Positions 1 through 12,887 of a stretch of 64,000 nt of DNA are shown piece by piece. Made by a program: the position numbers and the translations under genes. The notes beneath the pieces were generated by a model. That model was not told the origin of the DNA. It did no database searches and saw nothing but the letters and a program-made list of their open reading frames with translations. Each line of letters begins with the position of its first letter. The stretch's first letter is position 1. Origin of the DNA: Didymodactylos carnosus (Eukaryota; Rotifera; Eurotatoria; Philodinida; Philodinidae); the NCBI GenBank assembly GCA_905250885.1, contig CAJNOQ010000048.1:26576-90575 (forward strand), read 5' to 3'.

Positions 1-38
1 TAAGTGAATAATCTTTCACTTTTCTGTATATCTTTCAG

Positions 39-1047
39 ATATGATATTGATTCCCCATTATGAATATACAACTCAATTTGGTTTAATCTATGCTCCTATT
101 AGAGAAAAACGAATTAAAAAATTAAATAAATTTGACAAAAAAAGTAAAAAAATAAAATTAGTTAAAAAAAGATCAAACCCTTCAGCAAAAAAAACCCAAA
201 AAATGATGGTAAGAGAAGAAAAGATACTCAATGGTTTAAAAAAAATAAAAGATAGGTATATTAATACACTCTAGGAAAAAGAGAGAACATTTTATTCATT
301 AAAACAATCATCTAATGAGCCCAGTGGGCATTCATTACCACATGTTTCACCCAAGATTAATGTTACTCTAATTCCTTTACTAGATCCATCTCATGGTAAT
401 CAAGTTGGATGGCAATCGCGTGATGAAATGTGTCGTATTTATTTATCTGAAAAATATTTGAAATTCAACAAACATCTCAATTCAAATTCAATTGCATCCG
501 ATAAACTTGCATATAATTGGAACGAAGTCATAGAAAGAAGAATAAAACGAAAAATGATATCAAATTTACATGGAAAATGTGAAGATGGATTTCAAACAGA
601 AAAACGAAAATTTAAACCAGTGAAAAAAGTATTCATATGTAAAATGCATGCATACTCCGAGAATAATGAATATCACCTATCACCATTTAATCTAAAATTC
701 ATTGTACCTTACCTGATGACTGAAAAACCAGACGATAATTCTTTCATGTCGCATAAGTCAGCGAAGTGCAAACCAATAATGAAAAATACGTAAGTATTCT
801 CATGGGTGATTAATAAAAATCTAGTGTTGAGTGAACATCAATTAAATTAAATGTTCATAGTGTTATTAAAAAAAGTGTGATATTTATATGAAAAATATTT
901 CAATTTTTCTCTAGAATTGAGACAAAACAACCAATATTTGTTACAATCGAAGAAGACGAGATCATTTCAGAAACAAATGATGATTCTTCAATGTTTGGGC
1001 AACGTCTAGTAATTTCAACAGCACTCAAGTCGAATAAAGTTGAATAA
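39..1047 (+). CDS. 3' part of an unrecognised basic protein gene (partial, runs off left edge)
   Basis: Three exons are seen: 39-208, 275-789 and 915-1047. The first follows an acceptor (TTTCAG ends at 38), so the 5' end lies outside the window. Introns 209-274 and 790-914 start with GTAAGA and GTAAGT and end in CTCTAG. Phases agree across both junctions and the frame is open to a TAA at 1045-1047. From the first in-frame ATG (41) the product is 271 residues. Its N-terminal part is very lysine-rich. A middle block contains DEMCRIYLSEKYLKFN and a predicted helical KLAYNWNEVIERRIKRK, and the tail is acidic. I recognise no domain; the lysine-rich stretches suggest a nuclear protein, but this is inference. 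It is convergent with the teashirt-like gene, with 82 bp between the stop codons. Confidence 0.6.
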
Positions 1048-1048
1048 A
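1043..1048 (+). terminator. AATAAA overlapping the stop codon
   Basis: The canonical polyadenylation hexamer overlaps the TAA stop of the upstream gene. A second AATAAA lies near 1122. Either could serve, and the convergent spacing leaves little room for a 3' UTR. Confidence 0.4.
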
Positions 1049-1083
1049 CGCATTTTTCATGGTATAAGTTGTAAACGGTCAAT

Positions 1084-1089
1084 TTTATT
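1084..1089 (-). terminator. AATAAA polyadenylation signal of the teashirt-like gene
   Basis: TTTATT on the + strand reads AATAAA on the - strand, about 40 nt past the stop codon at 1130. This spacing is typical for a short 3' UTR. Confidence 0.5.
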
Positions 1090-1129
1090 ATGGAAGATGG
1101 CAAAAAAAAAAAAAATGATACAAAATAAA

Positions 1130-3078
1130 TTAAGTGGATGAACGAAGCATTTTTTGTGCAAACATTCTATATTTGTCAAATTTTTTTGGAATCATTTTTA
1201 ATTTAATTGGTGTTTGTGATGATGAGATAATTTCTGTTGGTGTTATATCTAATTGACTATGTACAATTGCTCCTGTGGTTGTCGTGTTGATAGTGCTACT
1301 ACGAGAAGAAGTAGTTTCAGGACACGAAACCATTTTTTCTAAACTTGCCAATGGACTTTCATTCTCATTTTTTGTTACAATAGATGGATGTGATGAACTG
1401 GAGGACGAGCTGGAAGCTGGAGAAAGGAGTGGTGGTGGTGGAAGTAAAATGGTCAATGATTTATCATCTAAATTGTTGACATCCTCTTTGTTTACTGATA
1501 CTGTTTTATTATCTTTTTGTGGCTTTTTTATTAGACGTTGTTGATGTTGCTGTTGTTGTTGTTGTTGAAAATTTTCTATCGAATTATGTGTCAATTGTTC
1601 GAGTGCTAATAACGCATTTACTTTCATATTTGATTGTTGTAATTGTTTTTGTCTCGAACGTTTTGAAGTATTGTTAATATTATTATTCTGTTGTTTATCA
1701 TCGACAGTTTGTTTTGTCACAAAATTTTGTAATAATGTTAGAGCATTTGCTTTTGATGTTTTATTTTCTTGTTGTTCGACTTTGGGTAAAATAACATTTT
1801 CAACAAGTTCATAGGCAATCTTTTCAATATCTTTATCAATTGACGTTTGTTTCTCATTTCCAACGGGCAATGGTTCGATTTTTACTGCTAATGATGGCGA
1901 TTTCATATCGATTTTTTCGTCATATTCCGGAGGAGAGGGGGATTGTTGATCAGAAAATATTGTTTGATGATTTAATGATGTTTCTAAAAATTTAAATTGA
2001 TTTAAAAAATAATCACGATTTCGACTGGCTTTTCCATTTCGATGATGCATTTCTTTTGCTATATGATCTTTATACGTCTGTTCTGTTTCAAAATACATTC
2101 CACATGTTGTACAATTATGACGGATGCGATGAGAACGTTGAATATGATCGACTAGAAAACATTTAATTTAGAGAAAAAAGACAAAAAATTGAACATTATC
2201 CTACCTAAATCTACTTCTCTTAAAAATTGCTGTGAACATATGAGACATGTTGATCGAGATTGTTTCAATTGTTTTGTTTGATCCGAACGGTATGGCATTA
2301 ATTGTGTAAAATGATTTGTTTTCATCATATGAGCGGTTAAATCTGGTAGTGTTTCAAATGAAAGAGAACATCTGTAACATAAAAACCAAATCATTATTAG
2401 TTTAATTTAACAATTATTTTTTTTGCTTCTACTTATTTACCTTAAACATTTTAAGATTTGATTTGCCGGATTAGTATCTCTCGATAACCATATATCTTGA
2501 CCACGTACTAATTTTGCCACTTCATCATGTGTTGATGATAATTGAGCACTATGATTTGTTATTTTTAAATGACTCACTAAATTTGCCAATGTTGTATACT
2601 TTTCACCACATGAACAGGCAAATATTTCACGATCTTTTCCGTTTGAGATAAAAACGTCTTTTGTCAATGAAGGCGACGTATCTTTAATTGTGGAAGATGA
2701 CCGTTGTTGCTGTTGTTTAGTTGTCATTGTTACTTGACGAGTAGTAGTAGGAATTTCAATGGGAGTAGTAATTGTTGGAACTGTAGTACAATAATTGTTC
2801 ATATTTGAAAGAAATAGATCGTATAACATGGGATTAAATAATAAAGATGGATCATAAGAACGTAACGGATAAGGCATGGTCCATGGATAGGATAATGTTC
2901 GAAGGTCATCATTTTTTATTGGACTTGTTCGAGATTTTTTTGATAAATCTAAAGGTATATCATATTGTTGCGAAGTTGTGATAGTAGTTCGTTTCTTCTT
3001 GCTATTATTGTTCTCATTCTCTTCGTCATCTGATCGTATACGTTTATTAATTCGTAAATCGAGAACTTGTTCACTCAT
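1130..3078 (-). CDS. tsh: Teashirt-type zinc-finger transcription factor
   Basis: Three exons (3078-2441, 2371-2205, 2151-1130) join in phase to give 608 residues. The ATG at 3078 (MSEQVLDLR) is the first ATG; the open frame reaches further up only through a TTG. Teashirt proteins are nuclear zinc-finger regulators of patterning. PLDLS at residues 42-46 matches the CtBP-recruiting motif known in Tsh. Four widely spaced C2H2 fingers follow: CSCGEKY at about 155-176; KCLRC...H-x5-H at 211-233, rebuilt exactly across intron 1; CLIC...H-x4-H at 255-276, rebuilt across intron 2; and CTTC...H at 282-303. KLVRGQDIWL just before finger 2 is a family hallmark. The C-terminal half is low complexity (polyQ near 300-400, a serine run). 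Introns are 68 and 51-69 bp. No homeodomain is seen. Upstream noncoding exons are possible near 3170-3240. Confidence 0.88.
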
Positions 3079-3788
3079 CGTGTCAATCAAAATTATAGTA
3101 TTTGTTTAATCTAAAATTTTGTAATAAAAAGAAATAATTATCTACACTATGAATAAAACTATAAGTTTTCTAATCTATCAGAAAAAAACAAAAACAATAA
3201 CAACATGAAAAACACAGCTTACGTTGACTTTCTAATGGCAATAAAATATAAGATATGATGGGTTTTTGATCGTGCTTTCTACTATATTTTTTGTTTGTCA
3301 AGAAAAAATTTTCATCGTTTTCTTTTTTAATTCTACATATCATGATAAAACAAACGTCTTGCACTTTTCTGTCTCTCTTGTGCTGTCAGCTACAAGAGAA
3401 AGATGTTCAATATACATATGTTGTAAATGATTAGTATTAAAAAGGCTCACAATCAGAGTTTGATTGATGGGACTATATAGGCTATGTGGAACAAAAACGA
3501 AGAAAAAGAAAAAATGAGGTGCCTATCAATCTAAATATCTCGCTCAAGAAAAGAAAAAGAAACGACCACGATTCTGTGCATAGCTATTATATAAAAACGA
3601 AACTACTTAATATGAAGTTTTTTTTTTCTTTATATATTTTCAGAACTACAGAACTGTCTGTGTCTTGTCATTAATGAACATCAATATGTACAATTGTTTA
3701 TTTTCTTTTTTTCTCTTCGTATCACTTACAAACATGCGCTCTCGCTTTTAATGTGTCCTCCATTAATCTTTGCGTCTCATTTTCTTAT

Positions 3789-3809
3789 ACACACACACAC
3801 ACACACACA
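3789..3809. repeat. (AC)n microsatellite
   Basis: About ten uninterrupted AC units. Confidence 0.95.
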
Positions 3810-5465
3810 ACATTTTTACTCTTATTATCTTTGTGCTCAACAATTTTTTTTTTCCTTTTTGCTTCATCATTGAAGCACTGTGCCGTCAGTTTGATTAACT
3901 CTTCCTGTCAATCAAATGTCAATGTTTTTTTGTTAATTGCCTAGCAGTCTTAACCAATTCTATAAACTTTAACGTATTTTGTATGCCTGTTCTGTTTCTT
4001 ATTTAGAATATTACACATGATCGAGCATTACAAGTAGTAATTTTTTTTCTCTAAACGTACTACAGTTAGGCATAACATTACTCTTTTTTATTGTTAATAT
4101 TGGTGATTGTTGAAGAAAAAAAAAAAAATCCCCGAAAGATTTTAGAGTTTTAAGAAGAATTTTTGACAAAAACCAATTTAGTGAATAAAACAATATATTT
4201 GACAGGAATAAAAACAAACTCATACCCAAAGGTGAGAAGACGTCTCAGAATGTACTTTTTTTTTTTGAATGTACTATTTTTCTGTGAATACTTACTCGCA
4301 TGAATGTGTGAGCAGGTGATATTCTAAAACAATATATATTTTTCCTTCTTTTTTTTATTTTTATTTTTTTTTTCAAAAAATGAAATTTATCGATGTAAAA
4401 TGATGTCTACTTGTGTTTTTAAGCCAAGTTTTATGTAGTCTCTATATATGTGGATAAGAACAATTGATTTGACTACTGAATCAGTAACACATCTTACACA
4501 CACAAAAAAAAAAATTTTGACATATAGGAAAAAGAAATTATTTGATGGATTGATTCGATGAAGAACACAAATCGCAGAACTGCCATCGCCATAAACCAAA
4601 TTATTGTTTCAAAATGTGCTAGAAACAGACAAACATATTCAAGATACATCTATCATTCAGAAACACGTCCGCACACACATTTAGACTTGTCTTCGATGGT
4701 TTTTATGATAAAAAATCATTAGTAATTTTAGAGCGTTGACTGTCGAAGATCTATTTTAGATTAAAAATGTCTTATGTGTAAATCGTATTCAATACTGTAA
4801 GTACGTAGAATTTTTTTTGAATCAAAGAGTGTTTTTTTTTAATACAAACAACAATTTTTTCTCATGTTCATACAAAATTCAATGTTTGTTTGCTAAATGT
4901 TTTGAGAATATCGTTTTAATGTGCATGTTATGAAAAACAAACACAATTTGCAAGATATGTAACCTGTTATTTGCTCGAAGTATTTTATATCAGACGATGT
5001 AAGTTTTGACAAAAAAAAGAAAAAAAAAAAAAAAAGAAAAAGATATTATATACTTGTATTGATAAAAATTTCCGTAAAGTCTATAAATAAAGAAAAATAT
5101 TATTTCACTTGATAGATGTTGTACAACAGTATAACAGGTTTTTTGTTGTTTTTTTTCCTAATACTTTCTTTTTTCTCCTTCTTGTTAATACTGGTTGTTG
5201 ATGATTTTGATAAACGTTCTGATCTGAATTAATAGGACAATATTTGTCATGATGTGTATATATATATGTATGGAATTGATAAAGAAAGAAGAAAATAGAT
5301 TTCTATCAACATCGTCATCAACGACGAGAGAACAGAGAAAAGAAGAATGGATATTAGAACAACTGTCAAATGATTTTGAATTTGATTGATTTTTTCGATG
5401 ACATTTGTGACTTGACGATTGTCATTGAACATATTAACTATAAAATCGTATCATAGAAGAGAAAA

Positions 5466-5468
<3 letters not shown>

Positions 5469-5498
<30 letters not shown>
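5469..5498. repeat. (GA)n microsatellite
   Basis: About fifteen uninterrupted GA units. Confidence 0.95.
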
Positions 5499-5502
<4 letters not shown>

Positions 5503-6660
5503 TAAAATAAAACAAGACACGAATGATATATGAGTTGTGTGAGTGGTGTTGCTAATGTTCAGTGATCTAGTGGACCGTATCTATGAATATATATATTTTT
5601 TTGACTTCTTTCATCGTATTGGTAATAGTACTTCATCACCGTCAGATGAATGGGCAATTATGAACGATCACGTACACACAATCGAGATATATGTAAAATG
5701 ATTAATGTGGAATAAACTTAGCAGACTGTTCGATCAAAATGAATTATATATCGTCAAAATAAATGTTCTTTCGTTTTTCTCTTGTTTTATGTCCATTTCT
5801 ATAGACACCACCCATTTATTTTTCTTATAGTATTATATACTAAGAAAAAGATTTCAAATCTTAATGATAGAATAAGGACAAACAGTTCATAATTTTCATT
5901 CACATATTTTAAAAAATTAGTTGACATCTTTCTCAAATCAATGGATAGAAAATTCAGATCATACATTTCATAGACGATGTTTCTAGACAAAAGTAAAAAA
6001 ACAACTACATTTACTACTTGATATTCATCGAAACAATGTTTATAGTATCCAACAAAATATGAAGATAAAATTTTTAATTTAACGATATATTTTAATTTAT
6101 AATAAAAATTTATTTTTTAAAAAATCCTTTTTATCATAGAAAGAATAAATACTCAATTCAATATAGGGACGTATATATTTGATAATCAACTGTAATGAAC
6201 AGTAATATAAATATTTTCTCAGTTAAAGTGTTATGATGAAGAAGAGGGACTTATCCATCATTTATTGGATTACAACAAAAAAATTCTCAAATAGTATAAA
6301 AAACATTTTTACTTACTTTTTGGTCGGTCTATTATTTCAAATTGTCTAGAGAAATAGAATAAAAACGATTCATTTTTTAAAAGAAAAAACTAACAACAAT
6401 AAGTTTTAGAAAACAAATAGTTCAATCAATTCGAATTATTTCGTTTGATTTATATTCGAACTTAAAAATGTCTATCTATTTAGATGTATGTTTTTTTTTG
6501 TTTTCTTTTGTTTCTCTGATATTTAAAATGATGTGACGATGGCGTCAGTAAAATGATTTTTTTTTTTTTTTATAGTTTGATAGTCTCCCTATACATTCTC
6601 TTATCAACAATGTGAAAGAAAAATGCTTCCCCAAATCAAGAAAAAAAAAATTAACTATTT

Positions 6661-6708
6661 TCTCTCTCTCTCTCTCTCTCCCGCTCTCTCAATGTGTGTG
6701 TGTGTGTG
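6661..6708. repeat. Compound (TC)n and (TG)n microsatellite
   Basis: Ten TC units, a short CCGCTCTCTCAA bridge, then eight TG units. Confidence 0.95.
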
Positions 6709-8444
6709 ATCGAGGCAGTTGTTTGATTTATGAGCGTCATTAAGATTGAAGTAATAAATCACGATTCGTACAACTCATTAAAGTGCCATCGGGTTGACAA
6801 TAGAACACTATTGAGCATGATATTCAACAAAAAAAGAAGAGAGATTGATAGGCAGAAGGGAAAGAGAATACATATCCGATGAGACATACATATATATTTT
6901 CGTGAAATTTAAAGAGAACACACACAAATAAATGTCAATGAAATTGGAGAAATTCCTATAAATTATGTCAAAAAATGAAGAATTACCAGTCGTCAAAAAA
7001 AAAAAATTTTTTTTTCATACATCGCTGATATAGGCAGATTTAATCAATAAAAAAAACTTCCTATACCACTTTGTGAATTATTCAGATTTTTTAATGTTTT
7101 TTTTATATTTTATTTTTTTTCTCAACGAACGTTTACCATCTTCATATTATACTTTACAAAACAATTTTCGTACAATTTGATAGTCTATGTGGTTTTTGAT
7201 ACTTATAAACAAAAAAACTTTTAAGCCTCTAGATCCATATCTTTTGATACCAGTAAAAAGACGAATAAAATATGTGAACAATAATCGATCACACTATAAA
7301 TTCTAGTTCTTCTTCAAAAGTTGATGTGCCCACTGTTTTTTTTGACTTTCAAAAAATTTACTAACTTGCACCATTTCTTCATTGAGATCTGTACTGATTG
7401 TTTTTAATCTACAATTTTCTTAATAAAAAACAAAAAGGTTTTAAAAACTTAGTGTATGTGAGCATAAAAGGTACTCGATATGCTCTGTTTTTTTTTTTTT
7501 TATTATTCTGCTAGAATAAACTGGTGATATATATCAACTGACATATTATGGTCAGGGATTTTCTCTCGTTTTCTTTTTTGTTGTTATTGAATTGATTGAT
7601 TTGACAGATAGCGATTGCTTGCACATAAAAAAATTTTTTTTTTCAAAGCTAAAAAAAAAACTCAATCAAAAATATAAAGCCAAGTCATGCGCGCGTTTAC
7701 TCTTTATAAATACATGTGCTTGTCAGTATCTATCTATATGTGCACGTACAAAAATATAATATCATATCATCATTATGCTTCTTTCAACTTGAATTAATTC
7801 AATTGATTGTCAACTTCATCGGCTTTATATTTCATTTATGACAGTTATACTGACACCAGACGAAGGAAGTTTCTGCTATATACGACGACGATTAATGACA
7901 AAGATAGATAGACAAGAAGATGGGTAAAACAAAAAAAAAAAAGAAAAGAAAAAAACGTAAAGAGACATTTTCCTTAATTTGTTTTATTCGTGCATGCTCG
8001 CACAATATACATCGACGCATTATATTTCAATAATGATTAAATAAACAAAATTATTAACTTATTCTCTATTGTTCTAACTAGATAAATAACAACCAACTAA
8101 GATTTCTATAGATAATATTAACTTCAAATTTACTATAACAGTAAATACGTTTTTGTTTTTTGAAAGTTAGAACGTTCTTTCCATTTACTCTAATGAGTAA
8201 ACAAAACTTCAATATAAAAAATAAAAATTGCATAAATATCGATAAATGAATGAACAAAGTAGATCAGATCAATGATGAATGAACAAAAAACAAATTCTGA
8301 TTCCTATAAATCTTTATTTCTCTTTCTAAAGAAATAATCAACACGGCGAAAAAAAGAAAAAAAAATGGACATACTATAGTGAATTATTATTACATATTAG
8401 AATTTTTTGTTTTTGGAGGTTTTTAAAAGACAGAAATAACAGTT

Positions 8445-8446
<2 letters not shown>

Positions 8447-8480
<34 letters not shown>
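8447..8480. repeat. (CA)17 microsatellite
   Basis: Seventeen uninterrupted CA units, 34 bp, among the longest pure dinucleotide tracts in the window. Confidence 0.95.
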
Positions 8481-8481
<1 letters not shown>

Positions 8482-8837
8482 CGCAACAATATGAAAAATA
8501 ACACAAAAAAAAAAAGAATTGATTTATTATTGCGACGGATTCTCTTTGAATACAACAGGACCAAAAAATATGATCATCAAATATATAAAAAAATAATCTC
8601 CTAGGACGGGCTACAAGCAAGAAAACTTCAAGTAGAAGGCTATATGACTAATTGTCTCGATTAAAGATAGTACAAAAATAGAAAGGTAATATATCTAGTA
8701 CCTTATCTGATGATAGGATATCGGTAAAAATATTAGTTGAAAGAAGAAGAATCTGACGAATATGCGAATGAGAGCAAGACAGAAAAATGAATATACGTCT
8801 AGAAGACGAACAGTAGTTTCATGAACAACAAATGATA

Positions 8838-10836
8838 TTAACGTGAATATAATAAAACACGTTTTTCTAAAAATCCTTTGATATCACTACGCTTTATAAA
8901 TGGACTAATAGCACAATCTGGATACAATGCAAAATTCCATATAAATATTGGATCACGAGCGTCTATACAACGATTATCAAATACTAATTTTTGAGATGAA
9001 CTATGTGTAGATGTTTTCAGTTTATTATGATCATTTTGATAATACTCGAGCGATGATGAACAACTCTCTCCATCATAACAATAACCATCGTCATTATTAC
9101 CAGTATAAAGACAATTTCCTCCATATAAACTTAATATTTTATCACCAATAAAGGTAAAACTTTGACCTAAAAGTACATAATTAAAAATTAAAAAAAATTC
9201 TTTCTAGCGCTTCGTTGACAATCAGAACATTTTGCAGTAGGTTTCCATATATCGCCCTAAAATGAATCAAGATAGGGGTAATCGGCCATGTTGAGTCGTG
9301 TGGTGATGTTTATTTTTGGTTTCAAACCGATCTAAAGTCACTGTATCAAGATTTTGTAATTCCAGAATGCATTCTGCCGCTATGTTGCGTATAGAGTGAA
9401 TAGTTTGAAAATCTTGATACAGTGACTTTAGATCGGTTTGAAACCAAAAATAAACATCACTACACGACTCAGCATGGCCGATTACCCCTATCTTGATTCA
9501 TTTTAGAGCGATCCAAGATCAACTGGTCGAAATCGGGCTCGCGGCAAAATGCTTATCGCTCCTGAATGGAACAAACTAGCGAGCTCAGCCTTGTATAGTT
9601 TTGTAGAGAACAGTATGGCAAACCATACCCACTCAGAAAAATCAAAATTTCTAACTCGCGCGAGGGTGGTTTTCCAGAGACCTTCTGGAAATCCCTCAAA
9701 GGCTTGGCATGCCAGATGATTGCTACATGCCTGGATGTCCCCGGATGTCGTTAATTCGACGGCGAAGACTCGAACTCGCTAGCTAGTAACGTTCCTGGGT
9801 TATTCAAAAAGCAACCGAGTCCATTCTATTTTGAAATAGATAGTAGTTCAAACTAGTTTTTTAAAGAACAGTCTAGTTAAATGTTTCTAGAAAACTAAGG
9901 TCAAACTCATTTCAAATTTTCTTATTATGATTATGGAAACACAAATCATTCTACTATCACCAATGATCTATATGCGAGCGGCAAACCTACTGGATTCAAA
10001 ATACTTTTTCTTACGTTTTTCATTTTGATTTGTTGGGTCTACTGTTGTTGTTAATAAACCAATGTTTGAATCTATTGATTTTATTGGTGACATTATTAAT
10101 GTTGATGGTGATGGAATTTCTGATAAGATTGACGGTGATGATGAACGAACCGAAAATGATTTTGTTGATGAACCTATAAATATTAGAGAAATTATTTCAG
10201 TGCATTTAACATAGTGTATCTTATTCGACTTACCAGATGAACAGTAGTCGGATGTTATAAACGAAGATGCTTCAGGATTTAATGTTGATAAAAGATATTT
10301 TGAATCACTTCCTCTTGCTATTGCCGTTGTTACTGTTGTTGTTGTTGTTGCTGTTGTTCCTGATGGTGTTATTAATAATGGCACATCATCACATTTATTC
10401 ATTGAAGAATAACGAGCTCGATTTGTTATGATTGAAATGGGTGTAGTTAATTTTGTATCCTAGGAATTAAAAGTTGAAGCAAAACTTTCAACCACAACTC
10501 GATTGTTTGTCTTATATTTCTTACCTGTGCTACATGTATTGTTCTTCCACCACCACCATTTGTTCTCGCACTTTTGGATGCGGGTGATAATGGACTTATT
10601 AATATTTCATTTTGTGCATATTCGACCATCATTTTATACCCGTGTAAGCACATACCGTTGCATGCTTTTAATGCTTCTCTTGCCTCATCTGCCGTATTAA
10701 AACGTACAAATCCATATCGTTCACGCACTTTAACACATTCAATTACTTGACCATATTGATGAAATATTGTTTGTAATTGTAAACTGGTTGTTTGTGTTGC
10801 CAAATTACCAACAAATAATTTACAGATTTGTGCCAT
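8838..10836 (-). CDS. RNA-binding protein with one N-terminal RRM
   Basis: Four exons (10836-10525, 10459-10234, 10173-9991, 9166-8838) join in phase to give 349 residues. The RRM occupies residues 5-75: RNP2 is LFVGNL and RNP1 is RYGFVRF, with the alpha/beta pattern of the RBM4/Lark class. The middle is low complexity (poly-Thr, Ser/Pro-rich) and ends in a basic NEKRKKK. The last exon has no ATG; it was found by reading the - strand and encodes a Cys-containing tail with RCIDARDPIFIWNF. Its acceptor phase matches the GTAGGT donor at 9990. Intron 3 is 824 bp, against 60-65 bp for introns 1-2, and holds a foldback element. The frame stays open upstream of ATG 10836 to an acceptor near 10902 (tail QQQSSPT), so the true start may lie in an unseen exon. 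The target RNA is unknown. Confidence 0.68.
9251..9512. repeat. Foldback element in intron 3 of the RRM gene
   Basis: Two 105-bp arms (9251-9355 and 9408-9512) are near-perfect inverted copies around a 52-bp loop. Outer ends read ATCGCYCTAAAATGAATC. No ORF is present, so this is a MITE-like or foldback element. Confidence 0.85.
9513..9980. other. GC-richer insert of unknown origin, rest of intron 3
   Basis: This stretch is clearly richer in G+C than its flanks and contains short hairpins (GTATGGCAAACCATAC; CCAGAGACCTTCTGG). Together with the adjacent foldback it explains the oversized intron. No coding frame or tRNA-like fold is evident. Confidence 0.4.
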
Positions 10837-11083
10837 TGTTGGTGAACTTTGTTGTTGCAGTGAACGTGATGGAGTAGAATAATGAGCATTAATGCTTAAT
10901 TTCTAGAAAAAATAGAAAGATTCAATTAGATACCGACTTTTACTTTTCGTAGTTTTATCATCACCTATCTTCTGCCTACTATTACCCATGAAACTTGATT
11001 AAAAATAGTGCTTTCTTTTGAAGGAGTCTTTTGTGTATTATTTTTCTTGAAAACCCGCATGATTCTCGTTCTTTACTCCAAAT

Positions 11084-11450
11084 ATATCAATTCAGTCGAG
11101 AAATTTTAAAAGCGTATTCGATCAGAACTGAACGCAGATTCGGACTCTGCATAGTCGATTACCCTGTACGCAACAAGTTTTGGACCGAGGGATTTCAGAA
11201 AAAATTTTCCCCATTGTTTTTCAAAAGAATTTTTTACGAAGCTCCTGGAGGGGACCAATGCCTGAATGAGACTGAGAAACTTTTCTAGAGTACCTCGATT
11301 CAAAACTTGTTGCTGATTTTTATTGTGAAAGTCCTGCCCTGCCGTTAACGTATAAATTGTTGCGTACAAGATAACCGACTATGGAGACTCCGAATCTGCA
11401 ATCAGTTTTGGCCGAACATACCTTTTAAAATTTCTCGACTGAATTGATAT
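11084..11450. repeat. Foldback element, 367 bp
   Basis: The termini are inverted copies starting ATATCAATTCAGTCGAG, with about 28 bp of perfect match and then arms of about 95 bp with mismatches. Open frames on both strands here are mirror images of the arms, not genes. Confidence 0.8.
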
Positions 11451-12271
11451 GAATAAGAGCAAGTCTAAATATGACAGGAACTTCTACTGCTTTCTGCAAA
11501 AATCAGTCTTCCCACTTTCCAAAACTTGAACAAAACTATAAACCGAGTTTTGAACATTTGCTCTTACTCCTTCTTGTTGAATAAGAAAAAGAAACTGGAA
11601 TTACCTTTGCTTACCTTGAACGGATTAGCAATGTGTGCATACATTTTGTTTCTCTTAAAAGAGCAAGAGTGGTGGGGTATGTGTGTGTGTATGAACTGTT
11701 TTGAGGTAAAATTGTAGTAATAAAAGAAGATTCCTCGTATATAAACTTGTTGTTATATTTTTGAAAACACGTGTAATGAAAAAAAATTCTCTGGCTCATT
11801 TTCATTGCCACATAAACTGGACGAATATTGTACAATAGAATAGAGAAGAAAAAAGACATTATTGATCCTCTATACACGTGGATATTTTTCTGAGGAACAG
11901 ATCTACAGATAACAAAAATGTGCGTTATAAATGATCTTTGATAGAACACACAGTTCAATATGATAATGAGAAAAATGAATCTTTTCTCATTTTATTTCTC
12001 TCAAAATATTCGCCTATGATAGAGAAAAGAAAGTGTGATGAAAAAGCGAATCATAAAAATGTTCGTACCCTACTACAGAAATAATTTCAAGTTACGGTTA
12101 TTTTTGAATCATTTGTTATTCCAGCGACCGGCCGAATTTATTACTAATGAAGGAAAAAAGTCACGAACCTTGACGAAGATTTAACTACGAAGTCATAAAG
12201 GGTGGTCACTTGTCGTTTGTTTAGGTGTGTTTATAGTTGTCAACAACTGGTTGGTACTAATAAAGCTGATC

Positions 12272-12611
12272 GCAAGTGATTTACTTGAAAAACTTCAGCC
12301 ACGTACTTGTTCTATTTGTTTGTCTACAGCTATAATCTACTTTTGTAGAGCAGACGCATGCATAAATACTAAGTTTGTTCAACTCAGTAGAAATATCAAA
12401 ATTTATTTTCTAAGTTTATACTGATTGATGTTGTGATGTTTCTATACAACTGGTGAATACAAAAGAAAAGAGTGATTGACTTATCCATGTACTTGAGTGA
12501 AACGAATCAAGTGACAATACTTAGTGAGTACTTAGATAACAAATTGAGAATTAAAACACTTGCAAGTTCTTGTTCAAGTACTTACTACGTACTCGACAAG
12601 TAATCAAGTAC
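12272..12611 (+). repeat. 340-bp repeat, copy 1 of an inverted pair
   Basis: This copy is identical to the reverse complement of 24695-25034 except for one base (CATAAATAC here, CATGAATAC there). It is studded with CAAGTACTTG and half-sites. No ORF of note. Confidence 0.9.
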
Positions 12612-12835
12612 TTGCATCAAGTACATCCACTAGGACGTCCAAACTTTCATCTGAAACAGATAAAAAGTGAACAAGCTATTACTGATGCTAAATAATGTTA
12701 CTGTATCGCAACTGTGCTATTGTAAGTACATACAAAACAAAATACATCTAAAATGAATGAAATAAATGATGAAATCGACCTAAAAAAAAGTTTTACTTGG
12801 AATATATTCTAAGTAAAACATCGCGTCACATGAAA

Positions 12836-12887
12836 AGAAGAGAAAGACAGATTTGAGAATATATTCTCAAATCTGTCTTTCTCTTCT
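12836..12887. repeat. Perfect 52-bp palindrome
   Basis: Two 26-bp arms (AGAAGAGAAAGACAGATTTG then AGAATA) abut with no loop and no mismatch. Confidence 0.95.

Larger units (their letters stand above)
3091..8837. other. Gene-poor AT-rich region upstream of the teashirt-like gene
   Basis: No supported coding exon is seen in about 5.7 kb. The region is dominated by homopolymer A/T runs and dinucleotide microsatellites. It separates the 5' end of the teashirt-like gene from the 3' end of the RRM gene, so promoter, 5' UTR exons or enhancers of the teashirt-like gene are likely here, but none can be pointed to. A candidate 5' UTR splice donor (GTAAGC on the - strand) lies near 3217-3222. Confidence 0.5.

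Noticed and set aside
1275-1544. Plus-strand open frame of 89 codons
   Set aside because: It is antisense to the low-complexity last exon of the teashirt-like gene.
11031-11369. Overlapping open frames of 85-87 codons on both strands
   Set aside because: They fall within the 11084-11450 foldback and are produced by its arms.
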